Of a stretch of 64,000 bases of DNA, positions 33,888 through 44,413 are shown in pieces. Position 1 is the stretch's first letter, and every line of letters starts with the position of its first letter. The stretch spans positions 77,890,671-77,954,670 of the forward strand of contig CM037598.1 of NCBI GenBank assembly GCA_021018995.1, read 5' to 3'. This DNA comes from Chloranthus sessilifolius (lineage: Eukaryota; Streptophyta; Magnoliopsida; Chloranthales; Chloranthaceae). Made by a program: the position numbers and the translations under genes. The notes under the pieces were generated by a model. It did not search any database and was not told where the DNA came from. It worked only from the letters and a program-made list of their open reading frames with translations.

Positions 33888-36362
33888 TGTAATAGCCCGA
33901 AAAATCATGCTAAACTATGACCTCGGGATTCGTGCCCGATCGGTCACAGGTTTGACCAATTAGGAGTTCGATAATTAGCATAGAGTGTGATGAGTGAATG
34001 TGATGTGATGTTTTGAGTAGCATGGTGATGTGTGTTGAAAGATCTAAAGTCACATACACCTATTGAGGTGCATGTGCTCAACACACAAACTAGGAGAGAG
34101 ATAAAAGGGTTCAATAACCCTAAATGTGTGTTTTTGGGTTGTTGAGAGAGGAGTAAAGAAGAGAGAGAGAGAGAAGTAAAGAGAGGAGTAAATGCTAGTT
34201 GAGGAAGGGAGATTCGAGCAATAAACGCTGGATTCGACGCGAGGGATCCGCTAAAAGCAAAGCTGGAACCCTAGCCTTCCAACCACTGGATTTGAAATCA
34301 ATTTGAGATTGATTCAAGGTAAATTTTTGTAATCAAATGCATAGATTATAGGGGTTAAGTTGTGGTTGAAAGTGGGTTAAATCATAGGAGAATGGTTTAG
34401 AAAAATAGAGGAAAAAGTATGGAAAAAGATAGAGAAGAACAGCTCGAAAAGGGGCTGAATCTGACAATTTCGATTAATCGAAATTGGGTTTCGATTAATC
34501 AAAATTGGCCAGGAAGTTGAAAAGTCAGAGGACCCGATTTCGATTAATCGAATTGGAGTTCAATTAATCGACTTTGGATTTCGATTAATCGATTTGAGTA
34601 TCGATTAATCGACTGGGAACCTCCAGTGGACCCCAGGGGACTGGAGGAAAGGACTTGAGGAAAATCGACTAATCGAAATGGGATTTCGATTAATCGATTT
34701 CAGTTTTCGATTAATCGATTTTAGGAACTCGACTACTCGAATTGAGAATCGACTTTGCAAAACAGAGAATTTCGATTAATCGAATTAGGATTCGATTAAT
34801 CGAATGAAAATCTCGATTAATCGATTTGAGAATCAATTAATCGATATTGACTTTCGATTAATCGATTTTGGAATTCGATTAATCGACTGAGATAAATTAT
34901 GTTGACTTTTGGGTTTGACTTTAAGATTCTTGGAGAGTCTTGGACCTTCTTTATTGCATCCTTAGTGATGTGTTTCACCTGTTATGTGGTACCATAGGTG
35001 GTACGTGTGAACTAATGCACAAGGAGCCACATGGGACCTTGATGCGTTGAGCAAACAAAGACTTGAGGTAGGGAACACCTTGAACATGTACTTTATTTTA
35101 CAAGAGCATGTATGTAGTGATATAGAATTCAATTCAAATGTTTATTTCTTAAGAATTTGTGAAAAGTGTGTGTGTGTGACATCCATAAGAGTAATCATAA
35201 TGAGCCATCCCCAGGGGATGAAGAAGTAAAGAGACAAGAGCATCGGTGTGATGCAAGTAAATGGATACATCCCAGGGATGTATCCAAGGATTGAATCATG
35301 TTTGATAGGGCCTAACTGATATAAGATAGCACACTTACACGGTGAATAACTATATGTAAGGCACCGATATTTTTGTTATTTGAGGTTTGATAGGTTACCC
35401 TACCGACGTGGCGGGATATCCACGACTGACACGGCAGGATATCCGTGACCGATACGGCGGCGAAACCGTAGGCCAGTGCGGAGGCTTATCCGTACATAGT
35501 AAGCACACCCCAGGGGTGTTGATTGAGACAAGTGAAACCCCGCCACCAATCCCCAGGGGAAAGGGGCTTGGGTACTATATGGTATTCCCAGGGAATACGT
35601 TAAAACTGTCTATATAGATGACGATGAAGGGTATCTCATCGGGGCTCGATGCTATATTGCTCGGGGATTACTTAAGTTGAAAGTTTAAGTTTTGTTTTAG
35701 GCCTTTTCAGCATCATTCATGATTAAATGAAAACATATGTAATGAACAGTAAAATGAAATGCTTTTTAACTGTTTTCATCAACAACTGCATAGACACATC
35801 ATGCATGGCATATCATGGAATATATGAGTCATAATTTATATGTTCAACTGTGTTTGTTCCCTATTGAGCTAGGATGTAGCTCACCCTATAGACTATACGT
35901 CGCAGGTCCACTACTAGCATTGAGAGGCTTGGGAGGCGCCGACCCGGTGAGTCGGACCTTGCGGCCGGCGAAGAGTTGGAGCCACCTCCAGAGGACTTCT
36001 TCTAGAGGACTCCGTTGTGCCACTTTGAGAGATTTTGGAGAGAGTTTTTGTACGGCTTGGTATGTCAAGCCTTGATTTTGTTTAAACCATGTATATATAG
36101 AGTTGGGATTATTCTTTTGGGACGAACCATCCATGATGATTGCTATCATCGATGGTTCGGATCGGTTCTCCATTCATGTAGAGGCATGAGGGTAGAACTG
36201 TCTTTTGGGGGAGTTAATTAATATAGATTTAAATTCTGCAATTTCGTTTATTATACTTTTTTATGCTTGATATACCAGTGTTTCGTGCTTAGCTAAAGGG
36301 CACGGTCAAGATGATCGTGCTGATGGCACGGGTTTCGAGGTGCCGAAATCCGGGCTGTCACA
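33888..36362 (+). repeat. 5' LTR of the inner element (2475 bp)
   Basis: Contains a GA-rich tract (34140-34200), a TCGATTAATCGA cluster (34469-34890), palindromes with a CCCAGGG core (35206-35220, 35263-35285, 35505-35519, 35582-35598) and the shared hairpin motif (35866-35906). The ATATATAGAG at about 36090 is a weak TATA-like word. Short ORFs here are repeated in the other LTR and are not genes. Confidence 0.93.
34469..34890. repeat. TCGATTAATCGA palindrome cluster (5' LTR of the inner element)
   Basis: More than fifteen TCGATTAATCGA or one-base variants, 15-40 bp apart, linked by AT- and G-rich spacers such as TTTGGATT. The counterpart is at 44958-45396, where one extra unit and a few mutated units show turnover since insertion. 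Confidence 0.92.
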
Positions 36363-36364
36363 GT

Positions 36365-36377
36365 TGGTATCAAAGCC
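36365..36377 (+). other. Primer binding site (initiator tRNA-Met)
   Basis: TGGTATCAAAGCC two bases after the LTR, one mismatch from the initiator tRNA-Met complement. The same GT spacer is seen in the other two LTR elements. Confidence 0.88.
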
Positions 36378-36453
36378 ATTTTCTTTTAGCAATTCTGACA
36401 ATGATTCTTTCGTCAGAACATAGGGGCTTCTGCTAACGAAACTTTAGTTTCAA

Positions 36454-37844
36454 ATGCAGCCGCAAATGTCATCTAAAGGAAGAGGCCGACCAAGGGGAGG
36501 CCAACAGAGGAGTCTACGTAGTGGAGATGATTACATCTCTCCTACTAATAGAGTGCCTCTAGGAGGTACTGAGGCCCCAGGGGGCAGTAGTAGTAGACAA
36601 CGGGATGAAGAAGATCGAGATCATCAAGATCAAGATCTAAGAGAACAAGAAAGATTGAGAGAAAGACAAGAGGACAGAGAAGAGCGACAAAGGATGATGC
36701 ACACTATGGAGACTATGGCAGCTGCCATGGCACAGCAAGCCGCATCCTTTGCAGCTCATGCATCAAGAAAACGGCGACCACCGCACCACCTTAGGACTGC
36801 ATTGCACTGTGCCCTCATCTTTACTGAGTTTAGGAGGATGAGACCTCCTTCATTTTACGGGAAGGCGGAACAATGGCCGGCGAGGCGGCTTATGGTGATG
36901 GAGAAAGTCTTTAGCGTGCTGGCACGCACGGAAGGTGAGAGTGTGAGATGGGCAGCTTACATGTTGGATGGGGAGGCTGGGCCTTGGTGGAAGTCCGTGA
37001 TGGACTCTGCTGGAGACCCCAGAGTTGCCTTGGACTTGGGAGGAATTTGTTGAGGAGTTCAACAAACAATATTTCCCGGAAGTGGTGAGGAACCAACTAG
37101 AAATACAATTCCTACAGTTAGTATAAGGGAGGATGATAGTGAGAGAGTATGGGGTGGAGTTTCTACGATTTGCCCGTTTTGCTCCGGATTACGTCGCTAC
37201 CAAAGTGATGAAGTCCAAGAGGTTTCAGCAAGGTTTGAAGCCTGAGGTTAGGGGAGGCGTAGCTCCATTTCAACTGAGGACCTATGAAGAGGTCATGAGT
37301 AAAGCACTGGTGGTTGAAGAGGAGAACACAAATAGATATAGACAGAGAGAGCAGCAGAGAGGAGGAAATGAACAAGGAAGAACGGGGCACTACGAACCGG
37401 TGAACAAAAAGCCAAGGTTCGTAGCCCAGAATCAGAGACCACAGTTCCAAGGGGGTTTCGGAAGACCGGCGCAACAACAGCAACAACAACACCAACAGAG
37501 GTTTCCATTACTTGCGTTGGGGAGACCTTTTCGCTATGAGAGCCCTGCCATGTCTACTGGCGCCACTATCACTCAGGGTTCTCGTACTGTTTCTTCTACA
37601 CCTCGGGAGACTTGCACAAAGTGTGGCAAGCCTCATAGGACGGTGGATTGTAGAATGGGAACTAGGGATTGTTTTCGATGTGGCAAGGTGGGCCACTTAA
37701 TCAAGGATTGCCCCGAGACGGATAAGAGAAAGACGGTTTCAGTTGCAGCACCACGACCAATTCAAGCAAGGAAATCGATCGTTCAGGGGAGAGCCTATGC
37801 AGTCACTGCTCAGGAAGCAGGGAACGTGCATGACGTCATACAAG
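36454..37844 (+). pseudogene. gag of the inner gypsy element
   Basis: Starts KGRGRPRGGQQRSLRSGDD, then a charged coiled-coil stretch (RERQEDREERQRMMHTMETM), then the capsid-like region (FTEFRRMRPPSF, GPWWKSVMDS). The frame shifts near 37010 and a TAA lies near 37122. The rest is open from 37133: VREYGVEFLRFARFAPDY, KSKRFQQGLKPEVRGGVAPF, KALVVEEENTNRYRQREQ, and two zinc-binding clusters, CTKCGKPHRTVDC and CFRCGKVGHLIKDC. Gag packages the element RNA in cytoplasmic particles. The coding sequence appears to continue into protease across an intron whose donor is at 37845. Confidence 0.9.
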
Positions 37845-38013
37845 GTGAGACCCTTTTAAAATTAAAGAAAAATTTCATTTCATCAAAATTTTAGATAGAG
37901 AAGGAGCATGCATTAGAAATTATATAGATTCTTTTCCCAATACAAAAAGCTGTATGTGAATTAAGAGTTTAAATTGATGTGTAAATTATTGTATGTATGT
38001 ATGTATACTATAG
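37845..38013 (+). other. Putative spliceosomal intron between gag and protease
   Basis: CAAG|GTGAGA donor and TACTATAG|GT acceptor bound 169 AT-rich bases full of stops. Removal joins gag (..NVHDVIQ) in frame to protease (GTLNIYEKGCF..) with a split Gly codon. The outer element has a matching 156-base interval with the same donor context and the same split codon. Confidence 0.75.
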
Positions 38014-41000
38014 GTACTCTAAATATATATGAAAAAGGATGCTTCGGTGGATATGACGCTCGAGTGTTGATAGACCCAGGGTATACCCACTCATTCGTCA
38101 CTCCACGTTTCGCCAAGAAGATGAAGATTGTTCCAGAGACGTTGGATTTTGTCCTATCTGTGTCTATTCCGACTGGAGAGTTAGTAGACACGGAGTTAGC
38201 TTGCAAATCCATCATTGTAGCAGTTCGAGACTTAGAGGTGCATGAATTGGAAGCAAAGTTGATACTGTTAGACATGCAGCGGTTTGATGTGATCCTTGGC
38301 ATGGACTGGTTGGCACATCATTGTGCAACCGTCGATTGCAAGAACAAGGTAGTCATTTTCAGACCCAACACAAGAAGATCATTTCGGTTTCAAGGAGTGA
38401 GGTCGTCATCTGTGCCACTGATCTCAGCAGTAAGGGCCGAAAAGATGATCAGAAAGGGTTGTAGTGGATACTTGGCTTTCTTAAAGGAGGACAAGGAAGA
38501 AAAGAACGTCATTTCTGAGATAGCAGTTGTGCGAGACTTCGCTGACGTGTTTCCAAAGGAATTGCCTGGATTACCTCCAAAAAGAGAAGTAGAATTTGCC
38601 ATTGACTTAGCACCAGGAACGGAGCCTATTTCAAAAGCACCTTATAGAATGGCTCCCGCTGAGTTAAAGGAGTTGAAGGAACAACTGCAAGAACTTATAG
38701 ACAAGGGGTTTGTTAGACCGAGCGTATCTCCATGGGGAGCACCGGTCTTGTTTGTCAAGAAGAAGGATGGGTCAATGCCCCATGCATTGACTATCGACAA
38801 TTGAACAAACTCACTGTGAAGAACCGCTACCCTTTGCCTAGAATTGACGATCTATTCGACCAACTGCAAGGAGTAAAGTATTTTTCCAAGATCGACCTGA
38901 GATCTGGGTATCATCAGTTGCGAGTCAAAGCTGAGGACATTCAGAAGACAGCTTTCCGGACACGGTATGGACACTATGAATTCCTTGTGATGCCGTTTGG
39001 ATTGACGAATGCTCCGGCGTCATTTATGGATCTGATGAACCGAGTGTTTAAACCACACTTGGACTCCTGCGTCGTAGTGTTTGTTGATGATATACTGATA
39101 TACTCCAAATCCAAGACGGAACACGAAGAACATTTGAGGATTGCTCTACAGACGCTATGTGAACACCAATTGTACGCCAAACTCAGCAAGTGTGAGTTTT
39201 GGTTGGAAGAAGTTAGCTTTTTGGGACATGTCGTCTCAAAGCATGGTGTCACTGTAGATCCAACAAAGATAGAAGCAGTAGTTAAATTGGAGCAACCAAA
39301 GACAGTGACCGATGTCCGAAGTTTTCTGGGCTTAGCAGGCTATTATCGATGTTTCGTTGAGGGGTTTTCAAAGATATCGGGACCTCTCACAAAGCTGACA
39401 CGAAAAGATTTAAGGTTTGAGTGGAGTGAGGCATGCGAGAAGAGTTTTCAAGAACTCAAAACGAGACTCACTTCGGCTCCAGTACTAGCGATTCCTTCAG
39501 GCAGTGGAGGATACGCCGTGTACAGCGACGCGTCATACAATGGCCTTGGTTGTGTACTCAATCAACACAAGAAGGTGATAGCTTACGGATCGAGACAGCT
39601 GAAAGAACACGAGAAAAATTACCCGACTCATGACTTGGAACTAGCAGCAGTCATTTTTGCGCTGAAGATTTGGAGACATTACTTGTATGGTGAGACTTTT
39701 GAAATTTTCACCGATCATAAGAGCCTCCGATACCTGTTTACACAAAAAGAACTCAACATGAGACAGCGCAGGTGGATGAAATTCCTCAAGGATTATGATT
39801 GCTCCATACAATACCATCCAGGCAAGGCGAATGTAGTAGCCGATGCATTGAGTCGGAAAGGTTCAACTCAGTTAGCTTCTTTGATTTTGGGTATGCACCG
39901 ATGGAAATTATTGGAAAACCTGGCATTCTATGTGCGAACATTGAGTTAAAGGACACTGGATCCTTTTTGGCTAACATATCCGTAAAGCCAGTGATATTTG
40001 AGCATATCCACGATCTACAGATGAAAGATCCGGCATTAACAAAGATTCATCAAGACGTGAGTGAAGGCATTAGGTCGGACTTCTCAATAAAAGAAGATGG
40101 TTCGTTATTGTTTAAAGGCCGTCTATGCATTCCGGACAATGCCGATCTAAGATGAACGATTCTTGATGAAGCCCATAAGTCAAATTATGCTATCCACCCT
40201 GGTAGCACCAAAATGTACCAAGATTTGAAAAAGAACTACTGGTGGAGAGGACTGAAGTAAGATGTGGCCGAGTATGTGTCACGATGTTTGACTTGTCAGC
40301 AAGTGAAGGTTGATCATAGACATCCTGCTGGACTATTGCAACCTTTACCAATCCCAGAATGGAAGTGGGAATCGATCTCAATGGATTTCATTGTTGGATT
40401 ACCCCGTACTGCCAAGAGACACAATGCCATTTGGGTCGTCGTAGACCGATTGACCAAATCAGCGCACTTTTTGCCGTACAATACTACGTATACGGCAGGA
40501 AGACTGGCAGACTTATACATGAAGGAGATTGTAAGATTACATGGGATTCAAGCGACATAGTTTGGGATCGTGATCCACAATATACGTCCAAGTTTTGGAA
40601 GAAATTTCAAGAAGGACTGGGAACACGACTAGACTTTAGTTCGACTTTTCATGCTCAAAGCGATGGGCATGAGGCGAGTGAACCAAGTAATAGAAGACAT
40701 GCTCAGGGCTTGCATGCTTGATATGCAAGGATACTGGGATGAGTATCTACCGATGCTCGAGTTCGCATATAACAACAGTTTCCAAACGAGCATTGGCATG
40801 GCACCGTATGAAGCTCTGTATGGACGACGATGCAAGTCACCTCTAAATTGGGAGGAAACAGGTGAGAAATTTGTGTTAGGACCAAAGCTACTTGAAGATA
40901 ACGCTACCGTCGTTCGAATAATTAGAGAAAGGCTGAAATCAGCACATAGTAGACAGAAAAGTTACGCCGACATGAAGCGGACTAGTGTCGACTATAAAGT

Positions 41001-41397
41001 GGGCGAGCATGTGTTTGTGAAAGTGTCACCTATGAAAGGTGTAATGAGATTTGGCAAGAGAGGGAAGTTAAGTCCACGTTATGTTGAACCATTTGAAATT
41101 TTGGGACGCGTAGGTGAAGTTGCATATCGCATTGGTTTACCACCGCTGTTTGACCGAGTACATAATGTTTTCCACATATCAATGCTCAGGAAGTACGTGA
41201 ATGATCCGTCTCATGTATTAGGAAAGCAACCTATAGAGATGTGTGAGGACATGAGCATGATAGAGGAACCAGTGGAAATCTTGGATCGAAAAGAACAAGT
41301 ACTGCGCACTAAAGTGATTCCCTTAGTGCTTGTTCGGTGGAACAACCATCCTAAAGAAGAGGCTACTTGGGAACGAGAGGCCAATGTGAAAGAATAA
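38014..41397 (+). pseudogene. pol of the inner gypsy element (protease, RT, RNase H, integrase, chromodomain)
   Basis: Order: aspartic protease with ARVLIDPGYTHSFVTPRFAK (active-site Asp in DPG rather than DSG); reverse transcriptase with [53 protein letters not shown] and the catalytic [11 protein letters not shown]; RNase H with [35 protein letters not shown] and [13 protein letters not shown]; integrase zinc finger [27 protein letters not shown]; integrase core MDFIVGLPRTAKRHN; and chromodomain-like tail VLVRWNNHPKEEATWERE. Breaks: a frameshift near 38775, one near 39895, TGA near 40154, TAA near 40259, and shifts near 40555 and 40660. The third catalytic block is eroded (FHAQSDGHEA). No enzyme can be made from this copy. 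Confidence 0.93.
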
Positions 41398-42625
41398 TAT
41401 CCAGCCTTGTTTCCAACGACGTGAGAACTTAATGTAAACCACAAACATGTTTGTGAAATCTCCACTATACTTGTAATTCAATGGAAAATTTGATCCAATC
41501 TAATTTGAGGAATAGAATTATATGTACATGATCAAGTATATACAACTCTATGGAAGAACCACTTGATGTCATAAACTACCAAAAATAATCAAAGAACCAA
41601 AGAAATTGAAAATCTGCAGAAATTGGGCAAAACCGATTAATCGAATTTCAAATCGATTAATCGATTTGGAATTTCGATTAATCGATTTTGTTCGATTAGT
41701 AGACTGGCATGTACTAGTGACTGGAAATTGAAAGGAGAGTTAGAATATACATAGAAGACAAATTTCGATTGATCGAGTTAGAATCTCGATTAATCGATTT
41801 GGGATCGACTAATCGATTTTGAGAATTTTGATTAATCGAATTAGAACGTTCGATTAATCGAATAAACTGAGAATGTTAGAAGAATTGGGAGTCAATTCAT
41901 GAAATTTTGATTAATCGAAGCAGTGTCGATTAATCGATTTTGGATTTCGATTAATCGAACTGGATCTCGATTAATCGATTTACTAAAGGGACCTTGAAGA
42001 AATTGAAGTCAGATAGACGATTTTGATTAATCGAAGTGAATTTCGATTAATCGATTTTGAAAATTCGATTAATCGAAATGAATTTGATTAATCGAATAAC
42101 TTAAAGATTTCTGAAAAATTTAGAAGTTACTACACGATTTCAATTAATCGAAGTGAAATTCGATTAATCGATTTTGGAATTTCGATTAATCGAAATGTAT
42201 TTCGATTAATCGACTGGCTCGCGCCAGTGAGCTCAAAAATTTAAAATTTTAAACATATACGATTTCGATTAATCGAAATGGTTTCGATTAATCAAATTTG
42301 ACTTTCGATTAATCGATTTTGCGCGGCTTAACCTAATTTTAAAACTCGATTAATCGAATCTGTATTTCTATTAATCGAAACCAGTCTATATATATTGGAG
42401 TTAGGGTTTTGGTACCCATTCGGAATTTTCAAACTTGGGCGCCATTCCTCTTTCTCCTTCCTCTTCTCCAACCGGTCAAGACAAGCTAGGGTTTTAGGGT
42501 TTCTTTCGTCGGTTCCGGACCAAGATCGCCTATTTTGGATAGAAACTCTAAGGTAAACCCTAGATTTCCATTTTTCCCTTCAATTTGAGTTAGAAAAACC
42601 CTAGGTTTTTGTTATTTCACCAACC
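41398..42625. repeat. TCGATTAATCGA palindrome region between pol and the extra ORF
   Basis: From 41632 to 42385, about 23 copies of TCGATTAATCGA or single-base variants, commonly extended to AAATCGATTAATCGATTT, spaced 15-60 bp. It then grades into a pyrimidine-rich leader (42440-42620, with GTAAACCCTAG) ahead of the extra ORF. No coding potential. The word density is comparable to that in this element's LTRs. Confidence 0.92.
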
Positions 42626-44413
42626 ATGCCGCCCAAGACCCGGTTGTCTTCGAAGAAGGCAACCACTAAGCTCCCGGTTCGGCGTAAGAACGCCGCGCCA
42701 CCACCACCTACCCCATCGCCGGTGAGGACTCCATCACCGTCGGCATCGGAGACCACCTCCGGTTCGACGAGCGCGTCTGTGAGTCTTCCGATCCACCCCA
42801 TGCCACCACCACCCACCAATGTCGAGCAACCAAATGAATGGTGGGCGGCAAAGACCTTCGAGGTCGAATATATCATAGACCCTACCCTTTTCACCAATCC
42901 CGATGTGCCGGGCGAGACCCAATGGGCTCGAAATTTCCTCAACAACGCCGGTCTCGGCAACCTTCTCAAACCAATCTGGGGTTCTTACTACCCTAGATTG
43001 GTTAGACTGTTTTACCAAGGGCTAACGGATGACCCTACCGATGATTGCATTTTGACCAAGATCGAGGGTCGTCTGTACACGATCACTCGTCGTCACATAC
43101 ACGAGGTACTCGAGTGTTACCTCGATTTCACCCCAGAGACCACCCTATTCCCACCCTTCGAGGAGGACCCTCGATTTGAGGAGGTCATGACCCGCATGAC
43201 CAATGGCAAGAAGGGGTCGGGCTCCTCCATCAAGAGGGTTGACCTTCCACACTACATGTGGATGCTTGATTCAATAATCAAGTGCAACCTCTACCCTATG
43301 CGCCACGACACCGAGCGCGTGGAGAAAGTGCAGCAGGCACTTTACTCAGCCTTCTGTGGCCGGTGGTTTGATGCCACCATGCTCATCCTTGAGGGGATGA
43401 GATACATAAAGGGCAAGCTCATGAACGGCAATCTCCGACCCAAGGAGAAGATGCCCTATGCTCGCCTCATATCGAGCATGTTGGAGTGCTACTCCAACGA
43501 TGCATCTTATGCCATCTCTCCGCATGAAGAGAGGGCTACGGACTGCGTGAAGACATTCTCCACGTCTTCATGGGCCCGTAGCTACAACTTATTAAAGCGG
43601 ACCCTACCGGCTCCGGGTCCCGCTCCAGCCCCAGCAGCAGCAGTAGCACCGCCACCACCCCCACCACCTCAGCAGGACCCATCAGTGGGTGGGGCACACC
43701 CTATCCCCGCTGAGCCATCCATGGAGAGGGCTCCCTCCCACACCACAGCCTCACCGACGCCACCTGCCCACTCCGCGCCCGCGACACCCACCTCATCCTA
43801 CCGCCGGCGTGCCGCATCATCTGGGCCGACCATCGAGGAGGTGTTGGCCCGTATGGAGGCCAACAACGAGAGGATGAACCGGAGGATGGACTTCCTACTC
43901 TTTCACACCCTCCGCCACATCTATCCTACCGACTACCGCCGCTACCTCGCCCAGGAGGAGGAGTGGACCGCTGGACGCACCGCCTTCCACAGAGGACCCG
44001 TCTTCCCTCCCACCACTGCGGCCGAGCTCCTTCCCACATCTACATCCGCTCATGCACCAAGGCGCCTTGTGACCACGATCGACCACTCGGCCAGCCTGTC
44101 GCCACCACATTTATTTTGTATCAGTCATGATTTTTGTACATGTATATTTTGTATGCCAATTTATTGGCGCTTTGTAAAACTTTTGATATTAATAGAAATC
44201 CCAATTTTTGTGTTAATTGTTTTCTTTCGTCAAAAATTTGAATTCCATGCTTGTGTTGTGAATACATATACGTCTGAGTCAACTGGACCACCTCACCTGA
44301 GAGTGTGGGGGGGGGGGAGTGACCCAGACAGACAAACCTTGGGTTATTTTCGAGGACGAAAATTCCCAAGGTGGGGAGGATGTAATAGCCCGAAAAATCA
44401 TGCTAAACTATGA
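42626..44413 (+). CDS. Extra ORF of the inner gypsy element (PF20167-like), 595 codons
   Basis: Uninterrupted sense ORF downstream of pol. Residues 1-65 are basic then Pro/Ser-rich (KTRLSSKKATTKLPVRRK). The core (about 70-310) has WWAAKTFEVEYIIDP, YYPRLVRLFYQGL, LPHYMWMLDSIIKCNLYP, FCGRWFDATMLILEGM and MPYARLISSMLE, aligning with the outer element's extra ORF. Then a Pro/Ala-rich linker (PAPAAAVAPPPPPPPQQ) and a helical stretch (ARMEANNERMNRRMDFLLFH). After about residue 490 the frame runs through UTR-like sequence, the G-run at 44306, the polypurine tract and 33 bases of LTR before stopping, so the last ~100 residues, including a hydrophobic stretch, are probably not native and the original stop may be lost. 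GC content is higher than in the surrounding element. Function unknown. Confidence 0.83.
   Translation: MPPKTRLSSKKATTKLPVRRKNAAPPPPTPSPVRTPSPSASETTSGSTSASVSLPIHPMPPPPTNVEQPNEWWAAKTFEVEYIIDPTLFTNPDVPGETQWARNFLNNAGLGNLLKPIWGSYYPRLVRLFYQGLTDDPTDDCILTKIEGRLYTITRRHIHEVLECYLDFTPETTLFPPFEEDPRFEEVMTRMTNGKKGSGSSIKRVDLPHYMWMLDSIIKCNLYPMRHDTERVEKVQQALYSAFCGRWFDATMLILEGMRYIKGKLMNGNLRPKEKMPYARLISSMLECYSNDASYAISPHEERATDCVKTFSTSSWARSYNLLKRTLPAPGPAPAPAAAVAPPPPPPPQQDPSVGGAHPIPAEPSMERAPSHTTASPTPPAHSAPATPTSSYRRRAASSGPTIEEVLARMEANNERMNRRMDFLLFHTLRHIYPTDYRRYLAQEEEWTAGRTAFHRGPVFPPTTAAELLPTSTSAHAPRRLVTTIDHSASLSPPHLFCISHDFCTCIFCMPIYWRFVKLLILIEIPIFVLIVFFRQKFEFHACVVNTYTSESTGPPHLRVWGGGSDPDRQTLGYFRGRKFPRWGGCNSPKNHAKL
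44368..44380 (+). other. Polypurine tract of the inner element
   Basis: AAGGTGGGGAGGA directly before the 3' LTR, preceded by TTTTCGAGGACGAAAATTCC. Confidence 0.9.

Noticed and set aside
42601..43018. Minus-strand ORFs opposite the extra ORF (122 and 94 aa)
   Set aside because: Shadow frames of the GC-rich sense ORF; no domain.
44100..44330. Envelope-like membrane anchor at the C-terminus of the inner extra ORF
   Set aside because: The hydrophobic stretch is encoded by AT-rich UTR-like DNA beyond the conserved core and is absent from the outer ORF; a lost stop codon explains it better.
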